This document shows positions 13,660 to 24,713 of a stretch of DNA of 64,000 nucleotides, one piece after another. The DNA is taken from contig OY754329.1 of assembly GCA_963573305.1 (NCBI GenBank), forward strand, positions 81,244,576-81,308,575. The letters are read 5' to 3'. Source of the stretch: Pyrrhosoma nymphula. Its lineage: Eukaryota > Arthropoda > Insecta > Odonata > Coenagrionidae. The position numbers and the translations under genes are program-made. Every line of letters begins with the position of its first letter. Position 1 is the stretch's first letter. The notes under the pieces are model-generated. The model was not told the origin of the DNA. It made no database searches and saw nothing but the letters and a program-made list of their open reading frames with translations.

Positions 13660-13915
13660 CACTATTAACTACAATAATTTTTCATTTTCTGCCTAAGCTG
13701 GTCCGGAAATTGGCTATCATCATGGTGATGTCTGATTTGCTTGATGCAGTTAAGAACAGTTCCACCGATTTTGCTCCATGCCACTTTTATCAAATTATCA
13801 CGCCAGGAAATTCTTCTCCCATCAGGGCCTCGTCTTACCTTGTCTTGGAGATCTAATTGAATAAGTCGATATTTATCCTCGTGTCTCATCAAATGTCCAT
13901 GATATTGTTATTTCC
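13660..13915 (-). pseudogene. RTE-type LINE C-terminus remnant
   Basis: On the minus strand the translation contains GHLMRHEDKYRLIQLDLQDK, then RRGPDGRRISWRDNLIKVAW. This is the hallmark tail of RTE/BovB-like and related insect LINE proteins, in which GH-+RHEKY-LL-LI-QGK is followed by an arginine-rich GRR-ISWL-+L block. There is a stop codon just before the GHLMR motif, so the copy is dead. It is 5'-truncated: upstream on the minus strand (above 13915) I see no reverse transcriptase. It is probably a different subfamily from the element at 36165-39215, since the tails do not align closely by eye. Confidence 0.6.
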
Positions 13916-14579
13916 GTTGTCCAATCGCCAACAGTAGTTCGGGATGGCAATCTATTCTGCCTCCATTCGTTCTTCATTCGTCACATGATCCATCAATTTC
14001 TACAATTACTTTATCGTAATTATTGCCGGACATTGAGATTAAATTTACCCGCCAACTGAAGGCTGAAAATAAATCCCGAGTAAATTTTATAACGTCTTGA
14101 GGCTGTTTTACACAGGCACTTCACTGCACAGTCTGATGTGTAGATGGCTGTGCAGTGAAAATTTCGTCGTGAAAAGCGTGGATTTACCAGGATGACTGTG
14201 CGAACGCATGAACAAAAGACAGGAAAATAACCCGTGATCTAATTCTGTACAGATGTTCACGCAATTAATGTACATCGAATGTGCAATTAAGCGCTTCCTG
14301 TTAAGCGGCCTTTATTCTACATTGATAAATTGGAGAATTTAGCAGTCCAACTGATTGACTGGAAGAGGCAGACTGAATCGACCAATCTAGACTAGCAATT
14401 CTCATGAGGCGTTCTGTCCAAACAATGCCATTCGCAGCCTGGTTCGCACCCGGCCCTAGGTGTCAAAAATCACCCGCAGGATAAATATAACCACTCCCAC
14501 CCCCCCACAATACTCAAGGGAAAAGAGGAAAGAAGAAAGAACAAAGAGACGTCGAGACAGAGAGAGAGAGAGAAGAGAA
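13916..14579. other. Anonymous DNA with a short stem-loop
   Basis: The only structure I see is a perfect 12-bp inverted repeat, TTCACTGCACAG at 14120-14131 and CTGTGCAGTGAA at 14148-14159, with a 16-base loop. No gene is supported. A run of GA dinucleotides lies near 14561-14574. Confidence 0.4.
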
Positions 14580-15015
14580 TTCCGCCGTCCAGAATAACTG
14601 ATCATAGCGGCGCAGAGGGCGTAAGCAGCTCGACCCCCTAAGGATGGTTTAGCTTCCCACCTCAAGGGGGAGGTGGCTGCCCATAACGGGGGGCGTCAAA
14701 ATGAAACCAACGGCTCGGAGATAACGTCGGGCAACCGGAAACGAAACGCGTCGGTATGCCAACGTTAAAACAGATGAACGACGGAGGCCCGTGGCCCGGG
14801 CCAAGGAGGAGGAGAGGGGATGACGGGTAAAGGAGGGTCCGGAGAGATACGGGGGAAGCGGCGGGGGTGGGAAGAGGTCATGAGGCAGAACGGGGGGGTG
14901 AGAGGGGCGGAGGTGGATGCTGAGCCGGGTCGCCTCCCACAGCCGAGGGACTGGAGGGTGGGCTAACACGGAATGCCTTTCGGAGTGAGAGGCAGGGAGG
15001 CCTGGGGAAGTTTCA
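14580..15015. other. GC-rich, CpG-containing patch
   Basis: This stretch is markedly richer in G, C and CpG than the flanks and is purine-rich on the plus strand. A 106-codon frame runs on the minus strand (14649-14969), but its product is a low-complexity proline/serine/leucine/arginine string with no domain, so I do not call it a gene. It could be an unmethylated island near an unseen promoter, a decayed transposon, or simple compositional drift. No TATA box or initiator can be assigned. Confidence 0.35.
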
Positions 15016-16195
15016 AGGGGAACTAATAAAGCGTGATATGAACCGTGCGAGCAGAGGAGCGATGAAAACGGAAGAAATAGAAGCGGATGGTGGAACTAGA
15101 GGTAGGTGGCTTGAGAAAAAAAGGAAGGAATTATTTTAAACGTTTCAATTTTTTCTTCAATTACTGTCACAAAAAATAACGTTATTGATAAAAAATATTC
15201 ATGATAAACTTCTTTGAAAGTATAAAAAATGAAGTGAATCCAAAACATCTTGAATTTAATTTACTTAAAAAACAAAAATTCGACTGACTATCAGGAAAAA
15301 ACATTCATGAAATATAACACGGCAAGGTTTTTTTTACATATTCTGAAGCAGAAAACGATGGCTTCAAAAATAAACGTTCAGCAGCTCTGCACGTTCAAAA
15401 CATTTTTTCTATTAAATAACACGAGAAATATTTTTCAGGGTATATTGCGCAAGAAACATTTGGTATTCCAATCATTAATGATAGCTATGGATTAACTGAA
15501 TTCAGGACACCGTTACCTTCTTAGCTTTGCAAACTGGGATCATTTTCACTCAACTGAACACGAAAGAAAATAATTTTTTCCCGAAAACGGATATATGATA
15601 GTGTTTTCATAATGCGAAGAAACAACAATGAATTCATCATCCGAAGCTTCACAACTATTTTCCTTTTTCTACTATGTGCAAAAAGTACACCTAATAACTA
15701 TTGCCACGCGAAAAAAAAACGAATGAGCATTAAATTGTAGAAAAAGACCTTTGCACGACGTCGAAGGAGTAAGCTGGCTGGCGTGACATTTCCTGGTAGA
15801 AACTCCATATCAAGAAAATCAGCGTATTTCGTTTAAAATTTCCCACAAATTACTATAAATGATAAATAATCTCAAGCGTCGAACAAATCGTAAGTTATGC
15901 GTTGATTAAATATTTCACGTACTTGTTTTGTCCCTCTGTTGACCACATGTGGTGACTTCCGGGGGTGGGGGGGGATGTAACATTTCCGGGCACATTACGT
16001 TATGCCATGTTTCGCGATAAATTATCTTTTTTAGAGAGAGATAATTGAGTGGAAAATTGGAGGGAAAGTTCCATAAGGGCGACCAAAGGACAAATACTTG
16101 GGGCAATCGAAGAGGGATCAGGGACAGCAAAACTAAAGGGAAGTAAAGGAAGAAATAGGTGACAAGAGGTGAATGAAGCGTTGCAGTCAACTATT
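15016..16195. other. No recognised feature
   Basis: AT-rich sequence with short frames only (15250-15495 plus, 15915-16190 minus) that have no motif. Nothing else is seen. Confidence 0.4.
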
Positions 16196-16345
16196 TTGCT
16201 AGGGGAGTTCCCTTGCTGGTAGCTGGATGATTTTGAGGAAAGTGAGCAGGCAGGTAATTCTAGGATAGTGATTTACGCTTCCTCTTTGGATTGTAAATCC
16301 AATAGTTTAATCCAGAAATGAGATAAAATATTTTACTGCCATTAT
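16196..16345. repeat. Inverted repeat, left arm (pairs with 18966-19128)
   Basis: The reverse complement of this arm reads ATGGCAGTAAAATATTTT, then ACTATTGGATTTACAATCC, then ATTACCTGCCTG..., then AACTCCCCTAGCA. The right arm, on the plus strand, shows the same order: TTGGCAGTAAAATATTT, AATATTGGATTTACAACCC, CTACCTGCCTACC and TACTCCCGTTGCTAGA. By eye the arms are roughly two thirds identical. They flank the LINE remnant that lies between them. I have not identified the family. Confidence 0.55.
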
Positions 16346-16409
16346 TTATTCAAGTATTCTACCAGCTGATTGGCAGGTTCTTGGACAGTCCCCATTCTGC
16401 ATCCCAACC

Positions 16410-16946
16410 TCAAAGACATAGTCTCGTATTCCCTCTATATACCGCTATTAGATCCCTCTTCAATTCATCATATCTTCTACCTCCTCTTATTTCGTCCAGA
16501 ATTCCTATTCTCTTCCTTCCTCTTCCACGCTTCCCCAGTGTTCTCTCCTCTACCACTCTCTTCAACATGTCCGCTCCTCTCAAAATATCCTCCATCCATC
16601 TCTTCTGCCTTCTCCGAACCGCCGCCACAAGCTTCCTCTCCTCTCCAACCATATCCAATACCTCCTCGTTCGTCTTCCTCGCCACCCAGCTCACATTCTC
16701 CATCCTTCTCCAAACCCAATTCTCAAACGCCTCTAGTCTACGCACATCCTTCCTTCGCAATGACCAAGTTTCCGACCCATATACCGCCACGTTCCATATT
16801 AAAGTTTTCACCAGCCTCTTCTTTACGTCTCTTCTCAGACCCCCCCTCATCAATTCCCTTCTCTTCGAAAATGCTTCTTTAGCAAGCGCAATTCTGCATC
16901 TGATGTCCTTATCACTTAACCCATTCTCCTCCAAAATACTACCCAT
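16410..16946 (-). pseudogene. LINE protein C-terminal fragment (178 codons open)
   Basis: This is the longest undamaged frame of the 16-kb LINE. It starts in the piece that follows the reverse transcriptase thumb (GLSDKDIRCRIALAKEAF, a common R-RI--AK-AF signature), passes the YGSETW motif at about residues 57-62 and then a long basic stretch with VRRRQKRWMEDILR. It ends before the true C-terminus because of a frameshift; the remaining 20 or so residues can be read in another frame down to about 16365. The function of this region in LINEs is not settled. It is not expected to make an active protein alone. Confidence 0.8.
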
Positions 16947-17617
16947 ATACTTACGTAAACTGCTCGACCTGCTCTATCTTCTGCCCTCCCACCCTTATAT
17001 TCAGCCTGGGCTTCTTACTTCTAGAAAGTTTAATCACTTTTGTTTTCTTGTGATTGATCTTCATCCCATACCTTTCGCACTGCACGTCTAACGAATTCAC
17101 CATTGACTGTAACCCCTTTGCAGACTGACTAACAAATACTTGATCATCTGCAAATCTCACCGATTTTATCAGCTCCCCTCCTACCTTTATTCCTACCTCC
17201 TCCTCCCCCATGCCTCCCTTATCATTTCTTCTGAATACACGTTAAAAAGCAACGGCGATAGTGGGCACCCCTGCCGCACTCCCCGTCCTATCGTGGCCCA
17301 TCCCGATTCTCCATTGGCTACCCTAACCTGCGCCGTCTGGTTCATATACAAATTCCGAATCAGACGCCTGTCCTTCCAATCGACAAGTAATTTCTTCAAC
17401 ACTTCCATTAATTTCGTCCAGTTCACCCGATCAATCGCCTTCTCAAAATGTACGAAGCATGCAAAAACATCCTGCCTATACTCTAGGTTTCTTTATACTA
17501 GCGTCCTCATCACCGCGATAGCGTCTCGCGTTCCCGTCCCTCTCCTAAACCCGAATTGGTCGTCACCGAGGTATCCATATGCCTTCTCCTCTAGCCTTCT
17601 GTTTATAATTCACAGAA

Positions 17618-18022
17618 CTACTTTGGCCGCGTGGGATATGAAGCATATTGTCCTATAGTCTTCGCACGTTTTTTCTTGCTCATCTTTGGTAATATAGGAA
17701 TTAGTACAGTTATAACGAAGTCTTCCGGCCACACTCTATCCTCATAAATCCTACGAATAAGCGCAAAAAGTTTTCCCCTTCCGTTCTTCCCCATCTTTTT
17801 TAAAAACTCTGCAGGTATCTCATCTATTCCTACCGCCTTATTCCTTTTCATGTCTCGTAGCGCTCTTTCGATTTCGCTATCTAGGATAACTGGTCCGATG
17901 CCATCTTTGTCGATATTGCCTTCCCTTTCTATATTTAACCTATTGGGCCTTATTTCTTTACCATACAGCTCTTCAAAATACTCCTTCCACCTCTCTTTGA
18001 TCTCTTTAGATTCTACGATCAC
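17618..18022 (-). pseudogene. LINE reverse transcriptase N-terminal fragment
   Basis: The open stretch of 134 codons holds the segment just before and at the start of the palm. KEIKERWKEYFEELYGKE is the usual connector. NKAVGIDEIPAEFLKKMGKN is the motif with the conserved G-D-IPAE. VWPEDFVITVLIPI is the strand that precedes the first fingers motif. The frame then runs off into unrelated residues where a single-base shift has occurred near 17660. This is part of the element spanning 16346-18748. Confidence 0.8.
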
Positions 18023-18748
18023 CTTTCCCGTCTTGTCTGTTATCGTTGTAATTCCCCTTCTTTTATTACCACCCGTCAGTTCCTTTACTTTCCTATATAA
18101 TGCATCTGCTCTTCCCTCTTTTGGGTATTTCTCTTACAAGTCGATCTGTTCTCTCCACCACGCCTCTCTTGCTTTCTTAGTTTCTCTTCTAAGCCAATTA
18201 TTTAATTCTCGGTGTTTTCTCTTACCTAGCTCTGAGTTTACGCTCTTCTATTTCCTTCTCTCCTGAATCTCCATTATCATCTCCTTCGCGATCCACGGTT
18301 TTCTAATTTTAGTTTCACTGACTAAGCCGACCGATGCTTTCGCCGCTTCTACAATTCCATTTTTCAGACTTTCCCATTCATCTTCCACTGATCTAACTCC
18401 ATCATCCTCACCCATTATCTCATCCACCTTCTCTCGATACTTCTTCTTCATTGCCCCAGTTAATGCCTCCGTATTCCACTTTCGTACCCTCCTTCCGATT
18501 CTTTATCTTTTTCAGTTTTACCAGACATTTCATGACTAATAAGTTGTGGTCTGTGTCTGCATCAGTCTCTTGGTAAGTATGCGAGTTTTTAACACTACCT
18601 GTGACGAACCATTATATTATCTATCTGGAACCTATCTGTGTCTCCCGGCTTCTTCCAAGTGTACCTACGTCGAGGATGATGTCTGAACCATGTATTTGTA
18701 ATTACTAGGTTATTTCTACGGCAAAACTTTACTGCCATTCTAAAGTAT

Positions 18749-18965
18749 AGAATTCAACCTCTTGTGCAACATGAGGATGTGGTGTAGGAGTATGATTACA
18801 AGCAATGCTCTGGTACTACATTCAAATCCCATGACTGGTTGTTGTTTCATTTGTCGTTTTGGTATTTGAACTAATTTGCACCTATAATCATTGCATTACT
18901 AGTCGACTACATTACCCCTGGAACACATCCACAAGTTATATAGGGACTATGTTCTACGAATAATA
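18749..18965. other. Spacer between truncated LINE and right inverted-repeat arm
   Basis: The LINE homology stops near 18748 at the start of the endonuclease fragment. The spacer contains a weak B-box-like TTCAAATCC near 18820 without a matching A box or stem, so I do not call a tRNA-like element here. Confidence 0.4.
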
Positions 18966-19128
18966 TTGGCAGTAAAATATTTAAACTAAAATGTTTTGGT
19001 TTAAAATATTGGATTTACAACCCTATGAGTAGAGTGATTCGTAAATCACGATTCTACAACTACCTGCCTACCAAATTTCCTCAAATCCGTAACCCCGTCT
19101 ATTGGATACTCCCGTTGCTAGATCTGAA
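18966..19128. repeat. Inverted repeat, right arm (pairs with 16196-16345)
   Basis: Homologous in opposite orientation to 16196-16345. Shared anchors are GGCAGTAAAATATTT, ATTGGATTTACAA, CTACCTGCCTACC and ACTCCCGTTGCTAGA, in the same order. An insertion of about 10 bases separates the first two anchors compared with the left arm. The two arms and the LINE between them span about 2.9 kb. Confidence 0.55.
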
Positions 19129-20138
19129 ATACTGATGATATCTACCTATGAAAAGTACATTTGCAGAAAATTTTTAGTCATGAGGTGTTTCGTCAGCTCT
19201 TGCTCAAAACATCGTAAAATTTAGAAGAAAACTTTCTCTTACATAAAAAAAGTGAGATCAAAAGAAAATGACAAACAAAGAAAGAGAGTTTTGCTCATCA
19301 CCACGCGGGACGAACGTGCAGCCAATGCATTTCGATATGCGATTACATTTTCACGCCAAAGAGGAGGCAGTTAACAGGCTATGACGGCCGTCACCACTCA
19401 GACAAGTGATGGCGCAGAATTTGCCATTACGGAGCAGTTTCCATCACGCTTCGTTTGAAGCTTCGTGGGATAAAAAAAACTATGATAAATAAAATCCCAA
19501 TTTCAAGTGTAAATAAAATACTGCCGCTGAACTGAGTCAATCGAAGAGTTTCGGGAGTTATATAGCAGATGAAGCAATAAATAGGGTTATATCACCCATT
19601 CAACCGTAGTATTGAACGCTATCAAGATTTTCATTTGACGAACTCTAACGATGTGCTTTGCAGCTCTATAGTTTCTCAAAATGGATATACCGAGTGAATA
19701 AGCGATAACTTTAATTATGGCTGTAAAAAATACGGCATGCCTCATGTGCCCTTGAAAAATATCATCATGAACGGAATATGACTGACAAAAGAAGTGCTCC
19801 CGGATTTTTTTTGTAATTTTAAATGATGCATTTTAAACTCAATACTTTGATTACATAAAGCAATCCTCAGGCACAGTATGATATGAGAACGTGCAAGAGG
19901 AGAATAGAAGTATGACCTGGAAGGCAATGAGATCACTCATTTTCACCAATAATGGGCTAAGAGTGATTCAAATTCAAAGAACTGCAGAAGTTACTGCAGA
20001 CACCGTAGTGTTAAATGGGCTTTACCTCGTGGCCAGCGGCGCTTAGTGCTCTAACACGGGTACTTAATGAGATCTTATACACGCGAACTGTAAGAACATC
20101 TCGGGCATTAGAGCCTTCATAAATTTACAGTAAAAGAG
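19129..20138. other. No recognised feature
   Basis: AT-rich DNA with no exon or repeat that I recognise. A minus frame at 19742-19936 has no motif. Confidence 0.4.
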
Positions 20139-20216
20139 GATGCCCAGCTAGTCAAACTAGTCAGTGCTAACGGTGCGAGTTCGAGGTGTCTGGGTTTGAA
20201 TCCTAGACCAGGAGAA
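20139..20216 (+). mobile_element. tRNA-like SINE head
   Basis: GATGCCCAGCTAGTCAAACT resembles an A box region, and GGGTTTGAATCC near 20191-20202 is a good B box. Downstream comes GAGAATGATTTTTTCACCCTG. The string GAATGATTTT after the tRNA-like head also follows the heads at 28145-28240 and, weaker, at 22999, so these are probably one SINE superfamily. The anticodon arm does not fold into a normal stem, so I do not call a tRNA gene. Ends and target duplication are not clear. Confidence 0.5.
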
Positions 20217-21747
20217 TGATTTTTTCACCCTGAATCTCCCACAATTTAGGGACTTACGAATAACTTCTTTACAGGCTCACACTAGGGCAGTTGTATTTTA
20301 CAGTCATGCCTCTAAAATCTAAACAGGAGAGCATTTAATATTTTCACTCACTAGCCAATATCCATCTGGCACTCTTAGAACGATATCAGTTAGCAGTAAT
20401 TAACTCCAATAGTGGCTATTTCACGAGTGAATTTCGCAATACAGAGTGTAACTGACACCATTGTGTAGCCAAATTGTTCAAATTGAAATGACCATTTGCA
20501 GTGAGGCGCTAACAGGCGAAACGGTTGAATGAAATTAGACGTTTTAAATGTCATTGGCAATTTTTTTCACAATACATAGTTAAAACGCAGGGGTAATCAT
20601 ATTACATCATGCTAAAATCATATTGCAATAGAGTATTGGTGAAGATAATTAATTACTTACGGCACATTAAATATTCCTTACGTGGAATTATGTTGAATGT
20701 TTAGGAAAAATTTGTCATTCTTGTATTACTCATAGAATAAGGTGTCATGCATCGACATTTCAGTAAAATGCACTGAAAATTGAATTCGATGAAGGATAAG
20801 AAAGGTCAGACAAACGAAAAATGTTTTATCCTTCATATTAAAGATCATCTTAGTAAAAACTGGTAAAACACGGTAGATTTTATAATACAAATGTAAAACG
20901 TAAACGCCAATCGTCTTGGTTTACTAGTTTTTATCAAATCACTGCAATTTCAAAACAAAAAAAGCGTACATATAGTTAAAACGGCACCAAATCAAGTTAC
21001 TCAGGCTAGGATTATTGACATCTGTCGAGCACTTGGGTACTTTTAGAGACTATATTTTACTTTCTCATACATGAGTCATATGCTGCAATCATTAAATGCA
21101 TCAATTAAGTTGAAATAGCGACGCATTCGGCTCCTTGGGTTAGAAAACGAGTTCAATCATAAATAAAACTGTCGAATATAATTTGGCATTTATGAACAAT
21201 AATTTATACTTCTCAATAAATATGCATTATATTGGTGAAAGCAGAGCTCTGCTGCCGGCATGCATGAAAAGGTGGAACTCTACATTTGTGTTAACTCCGG
21301 CAGTCGTGAGGAAACCTCCTTGGTGCTTCCTTTTCCTCTACTCTCGGATATAAATCTACCAGATGGTAATTTTCGAGAGATTGTTCCGAGTGTTGGCTGG
21401 CTCTGTGGTCTGTGGTGCGTGGGCACCTTATTAGATCCACAAGGCGCGAGAGTGGAAGCAGATTACGTATATCTGCGTTCCTGATCCCTAAGGAGCCGGG
21501 TGCTGCTTGAACACCGAGGCGTAAAATTCCGCAACTTGGGATTTTCAACGTGGAAACAACTTGCAAAGAGTAATGAAATTTACCTTACTAATGCTTTCCA
21601 GTGCGCAAGCAAGTCTCATAAACAAGATCATGGGTAAACTAAAATAACTTTGGCTAACGCATACAGTTAGACAGAAATACCTACTTGTGATAGATAACGT
21701 AAAAACTATTTGCCAAAGAACTATGATAACTTTATAACTTTCTTAAA
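20217..21747. other. No recognised feature
   Basis: Mostly AT-rich anonymous sequence. The piece at 21250-21560 is more balanced in composition and has overlapping short frames on both strands (21260-21484 and 21291-21566), neither with a domain I recognise. Confidence 0.4.
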
Positions 21748-21846
21748 AGATTTATTAGTTGTTGACCGGTTTCACTGCAAGCGCAAAGGCAATCGTAAAA
21801 CGTGAACTAACGATGTTTCCTTTTGCTGCCGACAACTAATAAATCT
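21748..21846. repeat. Hairpin element with GAAACCGGTC core
   Basis: AGATTTATTAGTTGTTGACC at the left pairs with GCCGACAACTAATAAATCT at the right (ends 21846). A weaker outer match, TTTATAACTTT against AAGTTATTATAAA, extends the arms on both sides. On the minus strand the inner right arm reads GTGAAACCGGTCAACAAC, with the GAAAC-CGGTC order seen in other members of the hairpin group in this window. No coding capacity. Confidence 0.55.
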
Positions 21847-21869
21847 CTAGTGAATATAAAAAAGTTATT

Positions 21870-21962
21870 ATAAAATAATTTTGGATGGTTTCCGCTGTTC
21901 CACCGAGTTGTTTGCCTCAAAGGACCTTTGAAGACCAGAAACGCCATCCAACATTATTTCAC
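21870..21962. repeat. Second hairpin, directly adjacent
   Basis: Arms AATAATTTTGGATGGTTTC (from 21875) and GAAACGCCATCCAACATTATT (to about 21958) form an inverted repeat around a small inner palindrome TCAAAGGACCTTTGA at 21917-21931. The sequence CCTTTGAAGACCAGAAACG in the right half parallels the CCTTTGAAAATG...CGAAACC half of the 24714-24885 hairpin. The two hairpins at 21.75 and 21.87 kb lie almost end to end. Confidence 0.5.
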
Positions 21963-22435
21963 CATGAAACACCGCGGAAGCCTACGTCATAAAGTTATTA
22001 TATTGACTCATTCATCAAGAGTTTTCACGAAGTTAAGCCTGAGAATAACGAGTCTATCATAAAATACTTTTCTCACTGCAAGATGTTCACATGAAAGTTC
22101 GTTTAACATTTTTTAATCATTATTATAACTCACACCTCATCCCGCATGAACTAGTGAACATAAAGATGATTGTAAATTATAAAGATCATTACTTGTAGGT
22201 GATTTCTACGACAGAGTTTTTTTATTTAAGTCACGTAACGTAGACTTTCCCAAAAAGGGTTAACTTTCATAACAGATCGGAAAACGTATTTTCGTCGGAG
22301 CACTTGATTCATCAAAAGGCGCGTAGGTTATCACTGCATGGAAGATAATGGAGCTACGGTGGGTAATGGATAATTGACAGAATACGCAATGCGTGCATTA
22401 TAGGGAGTCTATAAATTACAACCATGACACAGAAA
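21963..22435. other. No recognised feature
   Basis: AT-rich anonymous DNA; nothing supported. Confidence 0.4.
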
Positions 22436-22700
22436 ATGATGGAAAGTAGACTGCTGTGGTATGCCCAGCTACATTATGAGGCATGATGGAAAATATCTGG
22501 GCAAGAATGCTGAGTGCGAGGGGATGGTGGGGTAGACATGCTAATGAAAAGAGTCGTGGATGGAAAGCATGAAAATAATATGGGAAAGTGCGGAGTGAGA
22601 GAATTAAAATACAGACTGAAGGCCAAAATACTTGAAGAAGGATGTCCAAACGTGATCCTCCAAATGACATTGGCAACGAATGCCACAAAAAAGACGCAAT
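22436..22700 (+). mobile_element. Possible decayed LINE C-terminus
   Basis: In shifting frames the plus strand gives RLLWYAQL, then DMLMKRVVDGKHENNMGKCG and VREL--RLKAK. This recalls the L+WYGH---, then KRV-DG----+-RP--+W, then VRE-+--DR pattern of LINE C-termini. Frames are broken and the match is weak. It could also be unrelated purine-rich DNA. Confidence 0.3.
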
Positions 22701-24713
22701 GATTTTATCACTTTTTGTAAAAACATTCCATCTATAATTCATCATTTACAGTGCTCGAAGGTAAATTATTAATGTTCATGAAAAATAAAAATGGCCCCTT
22801 AAAATAGTTGAGCAAAAACAGGAAATTAATATCATGCTTGCGTTTCAGCCATCACATGCATAACATAAAAGCGAATACACTACTATCATCCTGACCGTAG
22901 TTTCCCTTATTTCAAATATGTGTCATTCACATGGAATAATAATCTTTCGCGTCGAACCCTAACTCCCCTAATGCGTGTAACAATATATCCGTAACTAGAA
23001 AAGGCGCAAATCCGGGAAATCTTGATTCGAAACCCTGACCAAGTGAATGATCTCTTTCATTGTGAAATTTAGACAGTTGCGAAACACCTAGTGGGAAGAC
23101 TCAGTAAGAGTGACAGTCATAACCGTCCCATGCGCACTTTGAATTATTTTATTTCGATAAATTTTAGGTTTAGTTGTACAGGTTTGCCAGAGATTCTCAC
23201 GAAAACGCATACACCTGATCTTGTAAGTCTGCTCACAGCATTTTATTTGATAAAAAATGTACACAGGCCTAAAAAAACATTGATTATAAGATACTTTTAT
23301 ATAATAATAACTACAATTTTTAATTCTGCCTTTCAGTTTATGTTATGACAGAGCGATATTGAATTGATTACTTGGTTCTCTAATTGATACCACGGCACGA
23401 AAAGGATATTACGACGCCCCCGTGATATCGTTTGTCATGTGGAAAAGGAAGAATACGTTAATGATGATATATCCAATGAGTTCAGTCACTCCCAGTTATT
23501 GAGGAATTTGAATACACTGCTACACATATTAATGGCAGGGCGAGAGCAATGATGCAAACGGACCAGAAAAGAACACCGGGAGCTTTAAACTTTCATCAGC
23601 ATCGGAAAATGAAGACACGTTCGGTCACACATCCATTATGGCCCATTCGCAGTAGATCATCCAGAATGATTACGGAGGTAATCAGAAATAATATCGCAAT
23701 AATGACACGACGCCTTATAACCAAAGGTATCGATTTACCATTTCGAAGCTTAAAGTTGAGGGGTAGACCGTATGACGGTTGAAGGCAACGTTATGTGAAG
23801 AGCAAGTTGCCACAGAATAGTCAATGCTATACGTTCTTCCTTTCACCGGCTTCGTTAAGCTCCCGACATGCTAGGAATATGCCTATATTTACACATAAAT
23901 AATATATCTAAGTGTACAAGTCTAGACGACACATTTGAATCATAGGCGTAATTAATGCCTGCGGGAAGATGGAACCTTGTGACGAACTGCATTCTATTCA
24001 GCGAGGGGAAAGTACACATCAAAGTGCACAGAAAGTACCATTAATCGTTTACTTAAAAAAATTAAAGTAATGAATATTTAATAAATTTTATTTATGGTTA
24101 AAAGCTAAATTCTTTCCTTTTATGGAGATCAAGTATATATGGTTGTTAAAGTACTGCAAACTAGGGTGGCTCGAAAAAAATAAATTATTTTATTTCGGAA
24201 TGCTATAGCGCGCAAAAGTTGCCATTGATATAGACAAGAAAAATAATAATAATAAATGTTTTTAAATACATATCTTCCGGTCGCGCATGGCCGTTAAATT
24301 TCGATAAAAATTGTTAAAAACCATAAACATTCAATATGTTTTGCAAGTATGTAAGGGCAGTATAATTACAGTCCTATATTGCATAAACGATTTTAAAAGT
24401 ATTTAAAAATTACTTAAAAATATGATACCCGCACCAAAAATACAGTGATATATCCTCACTAAGTTAAAGTAACATGGAGCGTTTCTGACGTGTCAACGAA
24501 GGATACCTCTTCTCTCAACATCGTATACAGCATTATTGCATGTGAAGGTACACGTACCATTGAGCAAATTTGGAGCCAAATGTAATTCAGACAGACATGA
24601 TTTTAAAAGTCGCTATCTCCATAAATCACCAGCCTCGTAACGTAGACCAGTATGTCTTTCTTAAATAAAAACCTAATAAGGCACCGAAATAATTTTACTT
24701 TCTTCTTCTGAAG
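22701..24713. other. Anonymous DNA with a weak tRNA-like head
   Basis: A string GATTCGAAACCCTGACCAAGTGAATGATC at about 23023-23051 looks like a degenerate B box followed by the GAATGAT motif of the SINE superfamily at 20139 and 28145, but the A box is not clear. AATAATAATAATAA occurs near 24243. Frames at 23091-23348 and 23549-23782 have no recognised domain. Confidence 0.35.

Larger units (their letters stand above)
16346..18748 (-). mobile_element. 5'-truncated LINE: endonuclease end, reverse transcriptase and tail
   Basis: This non-LTR retrotransposon copy reads right to left. Near 18590-18745 there is the end of an AP-type endonuclease, with RRNNLVITNTWFRHHPRRRY followed by RFQIDNIMVRHR. 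From about 18250 to 17618 there is the linker and the start of the reverse transcriptase (MKRNKAVGIDEIPAEFLKKM). At 17193-17426 are WTKLMEVL and GRGVRQGCPLSPLLFNVYSE. At 16951-17211 is the catalytic FADD box (RFADDQVF, coded near 17139-17156). At 16410-16946 is the YGSETWSLRRKDVRRLEAFE tail. Frameshifts near 17200, 16965 and 17640, plus stops, make it inactive. The 3' end is just after ...CTTGAATAAAT near 16346, shared with the copy at 44562. The layout agrees with RTE-like/L2-like insect LINEs; the clade is not certain. Confidence 0.9.

Noticed and set aside
14120..14159. Hammerhead or rho-type structure in the 12-bp stem-loop
   Set aside because: The loop holds CTGATG but no GAAA strand follows; a simple stem-loop is enough to explain it.
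16381..17091. 236- and 170-codon plus-strand frames at 16370-17091
   Set aside because: They are antisense to the LINE protein on the minus strand; the long frames result from its codon composition.
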